DNA from: Streptococcus hyovaginalis DSM 12219
Lineage (GTDB): Bacteria > Bacillota > Bacilli > Lactobacillales > Streptococcaceae
DNA: 64,000 bases
NCBI RefSeq assembly: GCF_000420785.1
Contig: NZ_ATVP01000004.1
Location: 124,001-188,000 of the forward strand
Direction of reading: 5' to 3'
Shown: positions 21,267-32,060 of the stretch, one piece after another
How the letters are laid out: each line of letters begins with the position of its first letter
Numbering within the stretch: position 1 is the stretch's first letter
Translations under genes and position numbers: made by a program
The notes under the pieces: model-generated
What the model saw: the letters and a program-made list of their open reading frames with translations, nothing else
What the model was told of the DNA's origin: nothing
Database searches by the model: none

Positions 21267-22280
21267 TTAGTTTTCTAAACTCGCAATCCCTTCTTCCAAC
21301 AAAGACATGAGCAATAGCGTCTGTTCTTCTTTAACCAGTGCTTCAGCGCCATTTGCCAAGGTCTCGTAAAGCGCCTCATAGAAAAGGCTGTAATCCCCTA
21401 CCTCTGAAACGACTTTTTCTTCGTGGTATTGGCCATCCTCCATATAGGAAAGAACACCATAATCTTGTGGCCGATCAAGACCAAAGTCAGCATGGTCAGG
21501 CAGGTAGAATTTTTTCAAATCTTCTTCCTGACGGTCTTTAGTTTCTTTGATAAAAGTTCCCTTATCACCGTAAAGCACAAAACTTGGGCGCTCTTTAAGG
21601 CGGAAATAAGAGGATTTTACGGAAACTTTCAGATCGCCATAGGTCAAATCAATGTCAAAATAATCGTTCATCCGATTGTCACCCAGTAGCTGGCGCAAGT
21701 CAAAATGAACATGGTCAGGTTTGCCAAAATAAGAAATGACCTGGTCTAAGGTATGGCAACCATGATTATAAAGAAAGCTAGTATCGACCGAAAACTCGTT
21801 CACACTCTCAGGCACTTCCGGACGGAAATAATCAAAATGCATCTCAATTTCCTGAAGGTTGCCCAATTTGCCAGATGCAATTACCATCTTGCTGGTCAAA
21901 AAGTCCGAATCAAAGCGACGGTTGTGGTAGCCTTGCAGCATGAGCCCTTTTTCACGCGCTAGGTCAAACAATTCCTGCGCCTCTGCCAAGGTTCTGGTAA
22001 AAGGTTTTTCCAAAAGAACATGTTTTCCTGCCAAGAGGGCCTTTTTAGCCGATTCATAGTGGTTAGCCAAGGGCGTTGTCACCACAACTAATTCAATTTC
22101 GGGGTCATTTAAGAGGACGTCTAAGTCTGTCGTGTAGTCAGCTCCTTCGACCTTAGCCCAGTCATCCTTAATCGAGCGATTGTAGATGGTCTTAACCTTA
22201 AACTTTCCTGTTTTCAAAATAAAGGGTATGTGATAGCGATTGGTTGATTTGCCATTTCCAATAAATCCTGTAGTAATCAT
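21267..22280 (-). CDS. Gfo/Idh/MocA-family oxidoreductase
   Basis: 337 residues. The N-terminal Rossmann domain begins ITTGFIGNGKSTNRYHIPF, an NAD(P)-binding variant, with VVVTTPLANHYE and the family hallmark EKPF at about residue 93 (active-site Lys). The C-terminal domain carries the conserved DxxxHxxD-like segment LYNHGCHTLDQVISYFG. The family oxidises or reduces sugars, inositols or biliverdin; a YhhX/YvaA-like dehydrogenase is closest in appearance. The start follows AAGGAATATC. It is downstream of GH1 copy 4 on the same strand, but a good terminator lies between, so read-through would be needed for co-expression. Confidence 0.85.
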   Translation of the reverse strand: MITTGFIGNGKSTNRYHIPFILKTGKFKVKTIYNRSIKDDWAKVEGADYTTDLDVLLNDPEIELVVVTTPLANHYESAKKALLAGKHVLLEKPFTRTLAEAQELFDLAREKGLMLQGYHNRRFDSDFLTSKMVIASGKLGNLQEIEMHFDYFRPEVPESVNEFSVDTSFLYNHGCHTLDQVISYFGKPDHVHFDLRQLLGDNRMNDYFDIDLTYGDLKVSVKSSYFRLKERPSFVLYGDKGTFIKETKDRQEEDLKKFYLPDHADFGLDRPQDYGVLSYMEDGQYHEEKVVSEVGDYSLFYEALYETLANGAEALVKEEQTLLLMSLLEEGIASLEN

Positions 22281-22340
22281 GATATTCCTTCTATTCCTTT
22301 TAATGATTTACTCTTATTTTACCATACTCTGAATACAGTC

Positions 22341-22375
22341 AAAAAACTCCCTAGTCTGGAGAGAAGCTAGAGAGT
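22341..22375 (-). terminator. Terminator of GH1 copy 4
   Basis: On the minus strand AACTCTCTAG-(loop)-CTAGGGAGTT followed by TTTTT. Confidence 0.8.
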
Positions 22376-22386
22376 TGATGATAACC

Positions 22387-23907
<1,521 letters not shown>

Positions 23908-24005
23908 CATTCGAATTATGATTATGATGCTTTTTATATATTCTATAACTTTGATCTCAAGTGAACTCTAAAAGCTACTTCGTTAGGCCCGACGCATAAC
24001 AGTAG

Positions 24006-24033
24006 AAGGGCTTGGAAATCATTCCAAGCCCTT
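24006..24033. terminator. Perfect 12-bp hairpin downstream of the TM2 gene
   Basis: AAGGGCTTGGAA-ATCA-TTCCAAGCCCTT. No T-run follows on the minus strand, so termination would be inefficient; the stem itself is strong. Confidence 0.5.
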
Positions 24034-24063
24034 TACATACTTTATCCTAACCAGAAAATTGTC

Positions 24064-24303
24064 TTATCTTGTATATTTACCATTAACAAAAGTTAATTCT
24101 TCAGTGTCGCTGTATGTACTGTAAGCCTTAACAATCGCAATAATCCAATCGATCAGACTCCAGAGACCAAACGTCAACCAATTGAAGAGGAGTTTTGCAA
24201 CACCCAGACCAACCTGCCCTCTCATGAAGCGATCAACACCAAGTCCACCGAATAAAAAATTACCAACCCATACAAATAGGTGTTTATTAATTGTTTTTTG
24301 CAT
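24064..24303 (-). CDS. Small TM2-domain membrane protein
   Basis: 79 residues. It has the two-helix TM2 pattern: FVWVGNFLFGGLGVDRFMRGQ, with the conserved LGxxGxDRF turn, then GVAKLLFNWLTFGLWSLIDWIIAI. TM2 proteins are found widely in bacteria, and no molecular function is established. The start ATG lies 13 nt downstream of AAGGAGAT, a long spacing. It is divergent from the araC-type gene, sharing a short intergenic region of 170 bp that contains the regulator's promoter. Confidence 0.75.
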   Translation of the reverse strand: MQKTINKHLFVWVGNFLFGGLGVDRFMRGQVGLGVAKLLFNWLTFGLWSLIDWIIAIVKAYSTYSDTEELTFVNGKYTR

Positions 24304-24404
24304 CTTTTCAATATCTCCTTAATACAATGATACTACAAGCATAACATAAGTCTCCCATTATATAAATAGCACTTTTTACCATAAACTAAGCTATATACCA
24401 CATT

Positions 24405-24445
24405 CTGATACTATACTTTGACCATCTCCTATCTTATGTTACAAT
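24405..24445 (+). promoter_or_regulatory. Promoter of the AraC-type gene with CTGATACTAT word
   Basis: -35 TTGACC (24418-24423), 16-bp spacer, -10 TACAAT (24440-24445). The word CTGATACTAT at 24405-24414 abuts the -35; its complement ATAGTATCAG is the word upstream of GH1 copies 3 and 4. The regulator could therefore control itself. Confidence 0.6.
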
Positions 24446-24472
24446 AAAGACAAACACTAAGGAGATCGTTTT

Positions 24473-25402
24473 GTGGACAAACAGCTTGATGAATTACGAC
24501 TAGATATCAATTATAACAACCACTTGCTTCCCTATCATTTTTATCACACCAAAGTTAGAAATGGACGTCCAGATACCCTTTTTCATTGGCATCCTGAGTT
24601 GGAAATAAATTATGTCTATGAAGGCAGCGCACGCTATCATATTGATTATGATTTTTTCAATAGCACTGCTGGTGACATTATTCTGATTCGTCCTAATGGC
24701 ATGCATTCGATCCATCCAATCGCAAACGAGGAGCATAGCACCGATACCTTTCTCTTTCACTTGGATATGATTGGCTACTCTATTGTTGATCAAGTTAGCC
24801 TTCGTTACTTACAACCTTTGCAAAATTCAACCTATAAGTTTATCCAACGCATTCAACCTCATATGTCAGGGTATGATGAGATTAAGTGCGTGCTGTTTGA
24901 TGTGTTTCGCTTAGCCAGAGATGAAGGACGACACTTTGAAGTTTTGCTCAAGGCTAGATTAAATGAACTCATCTACCTGCTCTTTTTCCACCGTTATGTT
25001 GTCCGCAAAATGACCGATGATACCTACCGAAAAAATGAAAAATTACGGGAATTGATTGATTACATCAATAATCATTACAGTGAAGACCTGCCCATCTCAC
25101 TCTTAGCTAAAAAAATGGGCTACAGTAAAACACATTTTATGTCCGTCTTCAAACAGCAAACTGGTTCTTCGTGTACCGAATTTATTATCCAAGTTCGTCT
25201 ACACAAAGCTAGTGATGTCTTGGTAAATACCAGAAAACCAATCATCGACATTGCTAGCCAAGTTGGTTTTAATAACTTATCCAACTTCAACCGCCAATTC
25301 AAAAATTATTACCAAATAACACCTAGCCAATACCGTAAAAAGTACACGAAGAAAAAAGAATCCCAGACCCTCATCAACCCACAAGACGACATTCTCTTAT
25401 AA
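24473..25402 (+). CDS. AraC-family transcriptional regulator
   Basis: 309 residues from a GTG with AAGGAGAT ten bases upstream. The N-terminal cupin half (residues 30-110: FHWHPELEINYVYEGSARY) binds a sugar ligand; the C-terminal half has two helix-turn-helix units, ISLLAKKMGYSKTHFMSVFK and IIDIASQVGFNNLSNFNRQF, with the family motif ITPSQYRK. AraC-type proteins with this layout activate sugar genes (cellobiose or rhamnose type). Its location next to GH1 copy 4 and the shared word ATAGTATCAG argue that it activates the GH1 genes. It ends in a clear terminator. Confidence 0.88.
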   Translation: MDKQLDELRLDINYNNHLLPYHFYHTKVRNGRPDTLFHWHPELEINYVYEGSARYHIDYDFFNSTAGDIILIRPNGMHSIHPIANEEHSTDTFLFHLDMIGYSIVDQVSLRYLQPLQNSTYKFIQRIQPHMSGYDEIKCVLFDVFRLARDEGRHFEVLLKARLNELIYLLFFHRYVVRKMTDDTYRKNEKLRELIDYINNHYSEDLPISLLAKKMGYSKTHFMSVFKQQTGSSCTEFIIQVRLHKASDVLVNTRKPIIDIASQVGFNNLSNFNRQFKNYYQITPSQYRKKYTKKKESQTLINPQDDILL

Positions 25403-25407
25403 ACCAC

Positions 25408-25440
25408 AAGCACATCATACCGTAAGTGATGTGCTTTTTA
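25408..25440 (+). terminator. Terminator of the AraC-type gene
   Basis: AAGCACATCA-(loop)-TGATGTGCTT, a perfect 10-bp stem, followed by TTTT. Confidence 0.85.
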
Positions 25441-25476
25441 GATTTAGAGATTGCCATATCTTCATTCCAATAATTA

Positions 25477-25500
25477 AAATCCCTCCCGAAGGAAGGATTT
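25477..25500 (-). terminator. Terminator of the truncated PTS gene
   Basis: On the minus strand AAATCCTTCC-TTCG-GGAGGGATTT then TTAATTATT. Confidence 0.7.
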
Positions 25501-25507
25501 CATTTTA

Positions 25508-27365
<1,858 letters not shown>

Positions 27366-27431
27366 TAGTTGAAAACACAATAAAACGAGGCTGATTCAAT
27401 ATATCTTAATTAGTATTTCCTATAATAATCA

Positions 27432-27440
27432 TGTTATAAT
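27432..27440 (+). promoter_or_regulatory. Extended -10 of the GT8 gene
   Basis: TG at 27432-27433, TATAAT at 27435-27440, followed by an AT-rich leader and GAAAGGAAAAGTT before the ATG at 27470. Confidence 0.6.
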
Positions 27441-27469
27441 TAAAAAATAAATAATTGAAAGGAAAAGTT

Positions 27470-28735
27470 ATGACTGGAACAGATAGTATCTCTTCTGAGA
27501 GAAGAGACGAGAAGGAATTACAAGCCATTGTTTTAGCGGGCGACTATGGCTATATCCGCCAAATTGAAACAACATTAAAATCATTGATTTTCCACAATAA
27601 AAACATTAAGGTTTATATTTTTAATCAAGATATTCCAAAAGAGTGGTTCACACATTATAAACAACTGCTTAATCAATTAGGTAGTGATTTAATTGATATA
27701 AAATTATTAGATGTCCCTTTAAACAAGGATTGGTTTGCTGGTTTTTCGCACATTACGTACATGGCCTTTGCTCGCTACTTTATTCCTCAATTTGTCTCTG
27801 AAGATAAGGCATTATACCTCGATAGTGATATTATCGTAACTGACCAGTTAGATGAGCTTTTTTCCATAGATATCAATCATCACTATCTAGCAGTCGTACG
27901 AGCCGTTTTTGGATACGGAATTGGTTTTAATTCTGGTATGATGCTAATTAACAACAAGCGTTGGAAATCTGAAAATATTACTGAAAAATTAGTTAAAAAA
28001 ACAGAACAAGAAAAAGACTCTATTCAAGAAGGTGACCAAACCATTTTGAACATAGTGTTAGGACATGAAGCCATTTGGCTAGATGACACCTATAATTTCC
28101 AAATTGGTTTTGATAAAGGTGCCTTCGCCTATCGTCATAAACAACTATTTGAACTAAGCTTAGATCCCTTACCAAAAGTTCTGCACTATATCTCAGAAGA
28201 TAAACCTTGGAATACCTATTCATCAGGTCGCTTACGTGAAGTATGGTGGCACTATCAAATGATGGACTGGTCCAAAATTGAGCAAAAATGGATTAGTGAA
28301 AAAAGGGAAGTATCCGCACCAGTATATAAGGGTAAGTTATTAATCATAACAAATACCCATTTAATTGAACAAATCGAAGACTTGATTAAAGAATTGCCAG
28401 ACTACGCCTTCCACATTGTTGCTTTTACTGATATGGCAGATAGTTTAAAAAAATTAGCTAGCTTTGACAATGTTTTCCTACATCCTAAAGTTATCGGTTA
28501 TATTTTAGAAAATATGATTCATGACTGTGATGCCTATCTAGACATTAATCACGGTTCAAAAGATCCCTACTTTATCAATCTTGTCAAAGAAGTCGATAAG
28601 CCAAGCTTTGCATTTGATAATGTTGCAGCTTCAGAATTTAATGATTACAAGTATGGCTACTGTTTTAACCAAAATCAACGACAAGAAATGATTACAAAAC
28701 TAAAAGAAGTATTAGCGGAGAATATAAGTGAATAA
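27470..28735 (+). CDS. GT8-family glycosyltransferase, two-domain
   Basis: 421 residues from the ATG at 27470 (GAAAGG site 6-10 nt upstream; an in-frame TTG five codons earlier lies in the ribosome site). Residues 20-260 are a GT8 fold: AIVLAGDYGYIRQIETTLKS, the metal-binding DxD in ALYLDSDIIV and the later GDQTILN and HYISEDKPW motifs. Residues 290-420 form a second Rossmann-like domain (LLIITNTHLIEQIEDLI, DAYLDINHGSKDP). Such two-domain enzymes glycosylate serine-rich surface proteins in streptococci; no such adhesin is in this window. The C-terminus overlaps the start of a second GT8 gene by 8 bp, suggesting a former operon. Confidence 0.85.
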   Translation: MTGTDSISSERRDEKELQAIVLAGDYGYIRQIETTLKSLIFHNKNIKVYIFNQDIPKEWFTHYKQLLNQLGSDLIDIKLLDVPLNKDWFAGFSHITYMAFARYFIPQFVSEDKALYLDSDIIVTDQLDELFSIDINHHYLAVVRAVFGYGIGFNSGMMLINNKRWKSENITEKLVKKTEQEKDSIQEGDQTILNIVLGHEAIWLDDTYNFQIGFDKGAFAYRHKQLFELSLDPLPKVLHYISEDKPWNTYSSGRLREVWWHYQMMDWSKIEQKWISEKREVSAPVYKGKLLIITNTHLIEQIEDLIKELPDYAFHIVAFTDMADSLKKLASFDNVFLHPKVIGYILENMIHDCDAYLDINHGSKDPYFINLVKEVDKPSFAFDNVAASEFNDYKYGYCFNQNQRQEMITKLKEVLAENISE

Positions 28736-28823
28736 AGACAATAAGTTGAAAGCAGTAGTTTTAGCAGGCGATTATGGTTACATACGTCAAATAGAAACTA
28801 CTTTGAAGTCTGTTATCTACCTG
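28728..28823 (+). pseudogene. Second GT8 gene, cut off after about 31 codons
   Basis: GTG at 28728 overlaps the upstream stop and encodes VNKDNKLKAVVLAGDYGYIR then QIETTLKSVIY, a near copy of the first 30 residues of the preceding GT8 protein. The homology stops at about 28821, and the next codons are Leu and TAG. The sequence after this point belongs to an insertion sequence, so the gene was severed by insertion and later deletion. No 3' part is seen on the other side of the insertions. Confidence 0.8.
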
Positions 28824-29308
28824 TAGCGTTACAATAGATGTGAGACTTCTAGAAGCCAAAAAGAAGATTCCCTGATATGATAAGAGTACCACCACTCATC
28901 AAAAACTCTAAGCAGGTTCCACCTGCTAACTCATGACAGAAAAATGAAATCACCTTATAATTACGGTGAACAATGCAAATCCGTAGTCTTTAATAGGGCT
29001 TTGCCTAGCCTGTATTAAAAACTGGATGAACAAGAATCATGAGATAACTCGAATATGCTAAGAAGCGTGAAAATAAAATTACAGCTAACCTCTTGTTCCT
29101 ATTGTTCAAATAGATAGCAGGAGGGCTTTAGTTATGGAAGTTATGATTGAAACCTGTTGTGGCATTGATGTTCACCAGAAATCCATCGTCTGTTGTATTC
29201 TAGATAGTCCGCTAGATACTAACAAACCTAGAAAAATCCAGAAGAAATTTGGAACAACGACTCATGCTTTGCGGAACGCCTTACAGTGGATTGAAACTAA
29301 CTATGTAT
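28824..29308 (+). mobile_element. IS110-family element remnant with its non-coding left end
   Basis: A non-coding stretch of about 310 bases (28824-29133) precedes an IS110-type recombinase start at 29134. In IS110 elements this upstream non-coding end is the template for a structured guide (bridge) RNA. Here hairpins are visible by eye, for example GCAGGTTCCACCTGC at about 28911-28925. The recombinase and right end are cut off at about 29309 by another element. The left boundary is the break in the GT8 gene. Confidence 0.65.
29134..29308 (+). pseudogene. IS110-family recombinase, N-terminal fragment
   Basis: ATG at 29134 follows GCAGGAGGG. The first 58 residues, MEVMIETCCGIDVHQKSIVC and CILD, are the RuvC-like N-terminus of IS110/IS116/IS902 recombinases, with the first catalytic Asp in GIDVHQ. 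After ETNYVL the frame runs into the end of a different insertion sequence (CTPKVRHKL) and stops. The remaining roughly 300 residues, including the Ser-bearing domain, are gone. Non-functional. Confidence 0.8.
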
Positions 29309-29900
29309 TGAACTGCACCCCAAAAGTTAGACACAAACTCTAACGATTGGGCTGTTTTTCTTATGAAATAATGCTAGGACTGAGGCAACAGTTCTAGCAC
29401 CAAAAAAATTTAAAATTTCAATTACAGTATAGCATAGGGAGTGGCTTTTTGTACTTTTTTAATGTTTTTTTCAAATAAAAAGGAATCTCCTCATGACTAG
29501 TATATCACAAAATCTTCGCTATTTACCACATACTCTAGAAACATGTTACCACGCTGTTAAAACCTACCGAAATGGTGCCTCTGTCGCCTTCATCTGTCGA
29601 CGTTACAAAGTTTCAAAAGCCTCTCTCATACGCTGGAATAAGCGGTTCGATGGAACCAAAGAATCGCTGAAAGACCGCTCTCATCGTCCTCTAACACCAA
29701 GGCATAATGGAAAGGTGGAGCGTAGTCATCGAAATGACAATCGACGTTTCTACCAGCACTTGACCTTCTATTCCTATGACGATCTAATCAAACAGATGAA
29801 AATATATTTGTACCGTTCCAATCGACTCCCTATGCAGACTTTAGACTGGAAATCTCCTATCGATATCAGAAAAGCTTTACTAGGAGCTAGCTCCTAGTAA
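29309..29900 (+). mobile_element. IS3/IS481-type insertion sequence remnants
   Basis: A sequence resembling an IS3-family (IS150-group) terminus, tgcaccccaaaagttagac, begins at about 29313 inside the IS110 recombinase frame. A transcription terminator-like hairpin GCTAGGACTG/CAGTTCTAGC follows at 29372-29398, then a T-rich leader and an internally deleted transposase gene. I could not locate a matching right-end inverted repeat, so the boundaries and the number of nested elements are uncertain. Confidence 0.55.
29493..29897 (+). pseudogene. DDE transposase (IS481/IS3-type) with a large in-frame internal deletion
   Basis: 134 residues. Residues 1-68 are the N-terminal helix-turn-helix (GASVAFICRRYKVSKASLIR then WNKRFDGTKESLKDRSHRPL). 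This is joined directly to the last part of the catalytic core: TPRHNGKVERSHRND, with the catalytic Glu, and the C-terminal YLYRSNRLPMQTLDWKSP. The two catalytic Asp residues in between, some 200 residues, are missing. The join falls at a Thr-Pro pair that would occur at both ends of the deleted part, so slippage or recombination between short repeats is plausible. The start has an AAAGGAATCTCCTC site. Catalytically dead. Confidence 0.75.
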
Positions 29901-30263
29901 AGCTTAACAAATGGGTAACTTCAAAATCACCTTTTTGGTCTCACATCATTGATAAAGGTACATTTTTGAAACCCTTTTCCTAAACATATTCTTGCCACCT
30001 TATGAAAAGAGAGACTCACTAATTGACATGTTATCCTATTACGCTCAAACAAGCTCTTCTATAATTCTTATTAAGGATCAACCAAACACCATTACTCCTT
30101 ATTTCCCACTGCAACAATAGTCTAAAAGGTTTGAATTTCTCCACCACTGTTTTGAGGTTAATAAGGAACCTAAAACCTATTATGAAAGGCGGAAGTCAAG
30201 GATTTGATAATATAAAAAGACAAACAACACAAGGGATGTCTGTCCTTAACCTAAATCTAAATG
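29901..30263. other. Intergenic remains after the insertion sequences
   Basis: About 360 bases with no recognisable gene. Fragments of plus-strand coding-like sequence (30131-30250) have no start signal and no family I recognise. The region may hold the worn end of one of the insertion sequences and the terminator of the ABC exporter pair, but no strong hairpin is visible. Confidence 0.35.
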
Positions 30264-32060
30264 TTAGGCTTGATATTCGATGTCATCATCCTTTTGTGAA
30301 GCAAACTGACTCATATAAAGATCATAATAGAAACCTTTATCAGCTAATAGGCTCTGGTGATTGCCTTGCTCGATGATTTGACCATCTTTCAAAACCAAAA
30401 TTTTATCAGCTTCTTGAATAGTTGATAAACGATGAGCAATGACGAAACTGGTACGCCCTTTCATCAACCGGCGCATCGCCTTTTGAATCAGCAATTCTAA
30501 ACGCGTATCAACCGATGATGTTGCTTCATCCAGAATCAAAATCTTAGGATCCGCCAAAAGGGCACGCGCAATGGTCAAAAGCTGCTTTTGCCCTTGTGAG
30601 ATATTGCTTGATTCCTGATTCATATCAGTCTTATAGCCGCCTGGCAAGGTACGAATAAAGTGATCGACATTAGCCGCCTTGGCTGCCTCGACAATTTCCT
30701 CATCTGTGGCAGACAGATTACCAAAGCGCAAGTTTTCTTGAATAGTCCCTTCATATAGCCAAGCATCCTGTAAGACCATACCAAACTGCCTGCGGAATTC
30801 CTGGCGTGACAGCTGTCGAATGTCATGCCCATCCACCGTAATTGCTCCCGCTGTCACATCGTAAAAACGCATCAGAAGATTAATCATGGTCGTCTTACCA
30901 GCGCCTGTTGGGCCAACAATGGCAACCATCTCACCTGGTTCAACATCGAGATTGAAATCACGAATCAGTGGTTTGTCCGCAGTATACTGAAAATCAACAT
31001 GATTAAAGCTAACTTGGCCACTTAAGGCATGGTCCAGTGTCTCTGTCACCTGATTCGGCTCGTCAGCTTCATCCAAAACAGCAAAGATACGATCCAATGA
31101 CGATTTAGCACTCTGCAAGAGTCCCGCCAATTGAGAAATGGTCTGAATAGGCTGAGAAATCTGCCAGGTATACTGGACAAAGGCTTGGAGGTTACCAATA
31201 GTCATGTGACCTGAGATGACCTGTAAGCCACCATACACCGCTAGAATCAAGTAAATACCATCTGAAATCGCATGGAGCACAGGCATCATCAAGCCAGAGA
31301 TAAAGCTAGCTTTAAAACCTACTGCCTGCAAGTTTTCTGTAATTTGACGAAACTCCGCTGCAGAGACTTCTTCACGACCATATAATTTTAAAACATTAAA
31401 ACCCGTTAATTTTTCTTGGACAAAACCATTCATGGCACCAAGAGCATCAGCCTGTTGTTTAAAGTAGGGTTGAGATTTTTTGACTATAGTTTGTGCTGAA
31501 AAATATGTCAGTGGAACCATCACAATAACTAGCAAAGCCAACTTCCAGTTAAGATAAAGCACCATAGCAATCACAAGAATGATGCTCAAAAAAGCGTTAA
31601 TAATCTGTAGAAAACTCTGCTGTAATGCATTCGACACCGTCTCCACATCATTGGTAAACCGTCCCAGCATATCACCGAATTGGTGCTTATCAAAGTAAGA
31701 TACAGGAATACTGTTGATTTTGTTACTCAAATCGCTCCGCAAATCATGAATACTTTTCTGCACAGCCTTGGTCATGAAATAGTTAGAACCATAGGCACCA
31801 ATTTCATAAACTAAAGCACGAAGAGCATAAAGTACCAATACCAAAACAATGTATTCGACATTAATACCAGCACCAGACACTCCTCTTGCCATATCCAAGA
31901 GATTGCTAGTCAGCTCCGTAATAATCAATCCTAGAACAACCGGTTCCAAGACATTCATAATAGCGCTTAGAACTTTTAAACCAATCGCCAAATAAACCGA
32001 TCCTTGGTATTTTTTCAAATAGCCCCAGAGACGTTTAAAAACATGTGTTTCCTTCGGCAT
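30264..32060 (-). CDS. ABC exporter half-transporter, subunit B (catalytic Walker B)
   Basis: 598 residues: six membrane helices (residues about 20-320), then a nucleotide-binding domain with Walker A GPTGAGKTT, a Q-loop, Walker B ILILDEATSSVD with the catalytic Glu, and H-loop VIAHRLS. The signature motif is ISQGQ, a variant of LSGGQ. The partner encoded just upstream has the opposite defects (LSGGQ intact, Walker B Asp), so the two would make a heterodimer with one active and one degenerate ATP site, as in known multidrug exporters such as BmrCD or PatAB. Start and upstream stop share a base (TAATG), so translation is coupled. Confidence 0.9.
   Translation of the reverse strand: MPKETHVFKRLWGYLKKYQGSVYLAIGLKVLSAIMNVLEPVVLGLIITELTSNLLDMARGVSGAGINVEYIVLVLVLYALRALVYEIGAYGSNYFMTKAVQKSIHDLRSDLSNKINSIPVSYFDKHQFGDMLGRFTNDVETVSNALQQSFLQIINAFLSIILVIAMVLYLNWKLALLVIVMVPLTYFSAQTIVKKSQPYFKQQADALGAMNGFVQEKLTGFNVLKLYGREEVSAAEFRQITENLQAVGFKASFISGLMMPVLHAISDGIYLILAVYGGLQVISGHMTIGNLQAFVQYTWQISQPIQTISQLAGLLQSAKSSLDRIFAVLDEADEPNQVTETLDHALSGQVSFNHVDFQYTADKPLIRDFNLDVEPGEMVAIVGPTGAGKTTMINLLMRFYDVTAGAITVDGHDIRQLSRQEFRRQFGMVLQDAWLYEGTIQENLRFGNLSATDEEIVEAAKAANVDHFIRTLPGGYKTDMNQESSNISQGQKQLLTIARALLADPKILILDEATSSVDTRLELLIQKAMRRLMKGRTSFVIAHRLSTIQEADKILVLKDGQIIEQGNHQSLLADKGFYYDLYMSQFASQKDDDIEYQA

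Noticed and set aside
24006..24033. The perfect GC-rich 12-bp hairpin near 24 kb as a regulatory operator for the TM2 gene
   Set aside because: It lies downstream, not upstream, of the TM2 gene; termination or mRNA stabilisation is more likely.
28837..29946. Inverted TGTGAGAC and GTCTCACA as possible ends of one insertion sequence
   Set aside because: Only eight bases match and the flanks do not, so it may be chance; the junctions with the GT8 fragment and the other IS do not fit.
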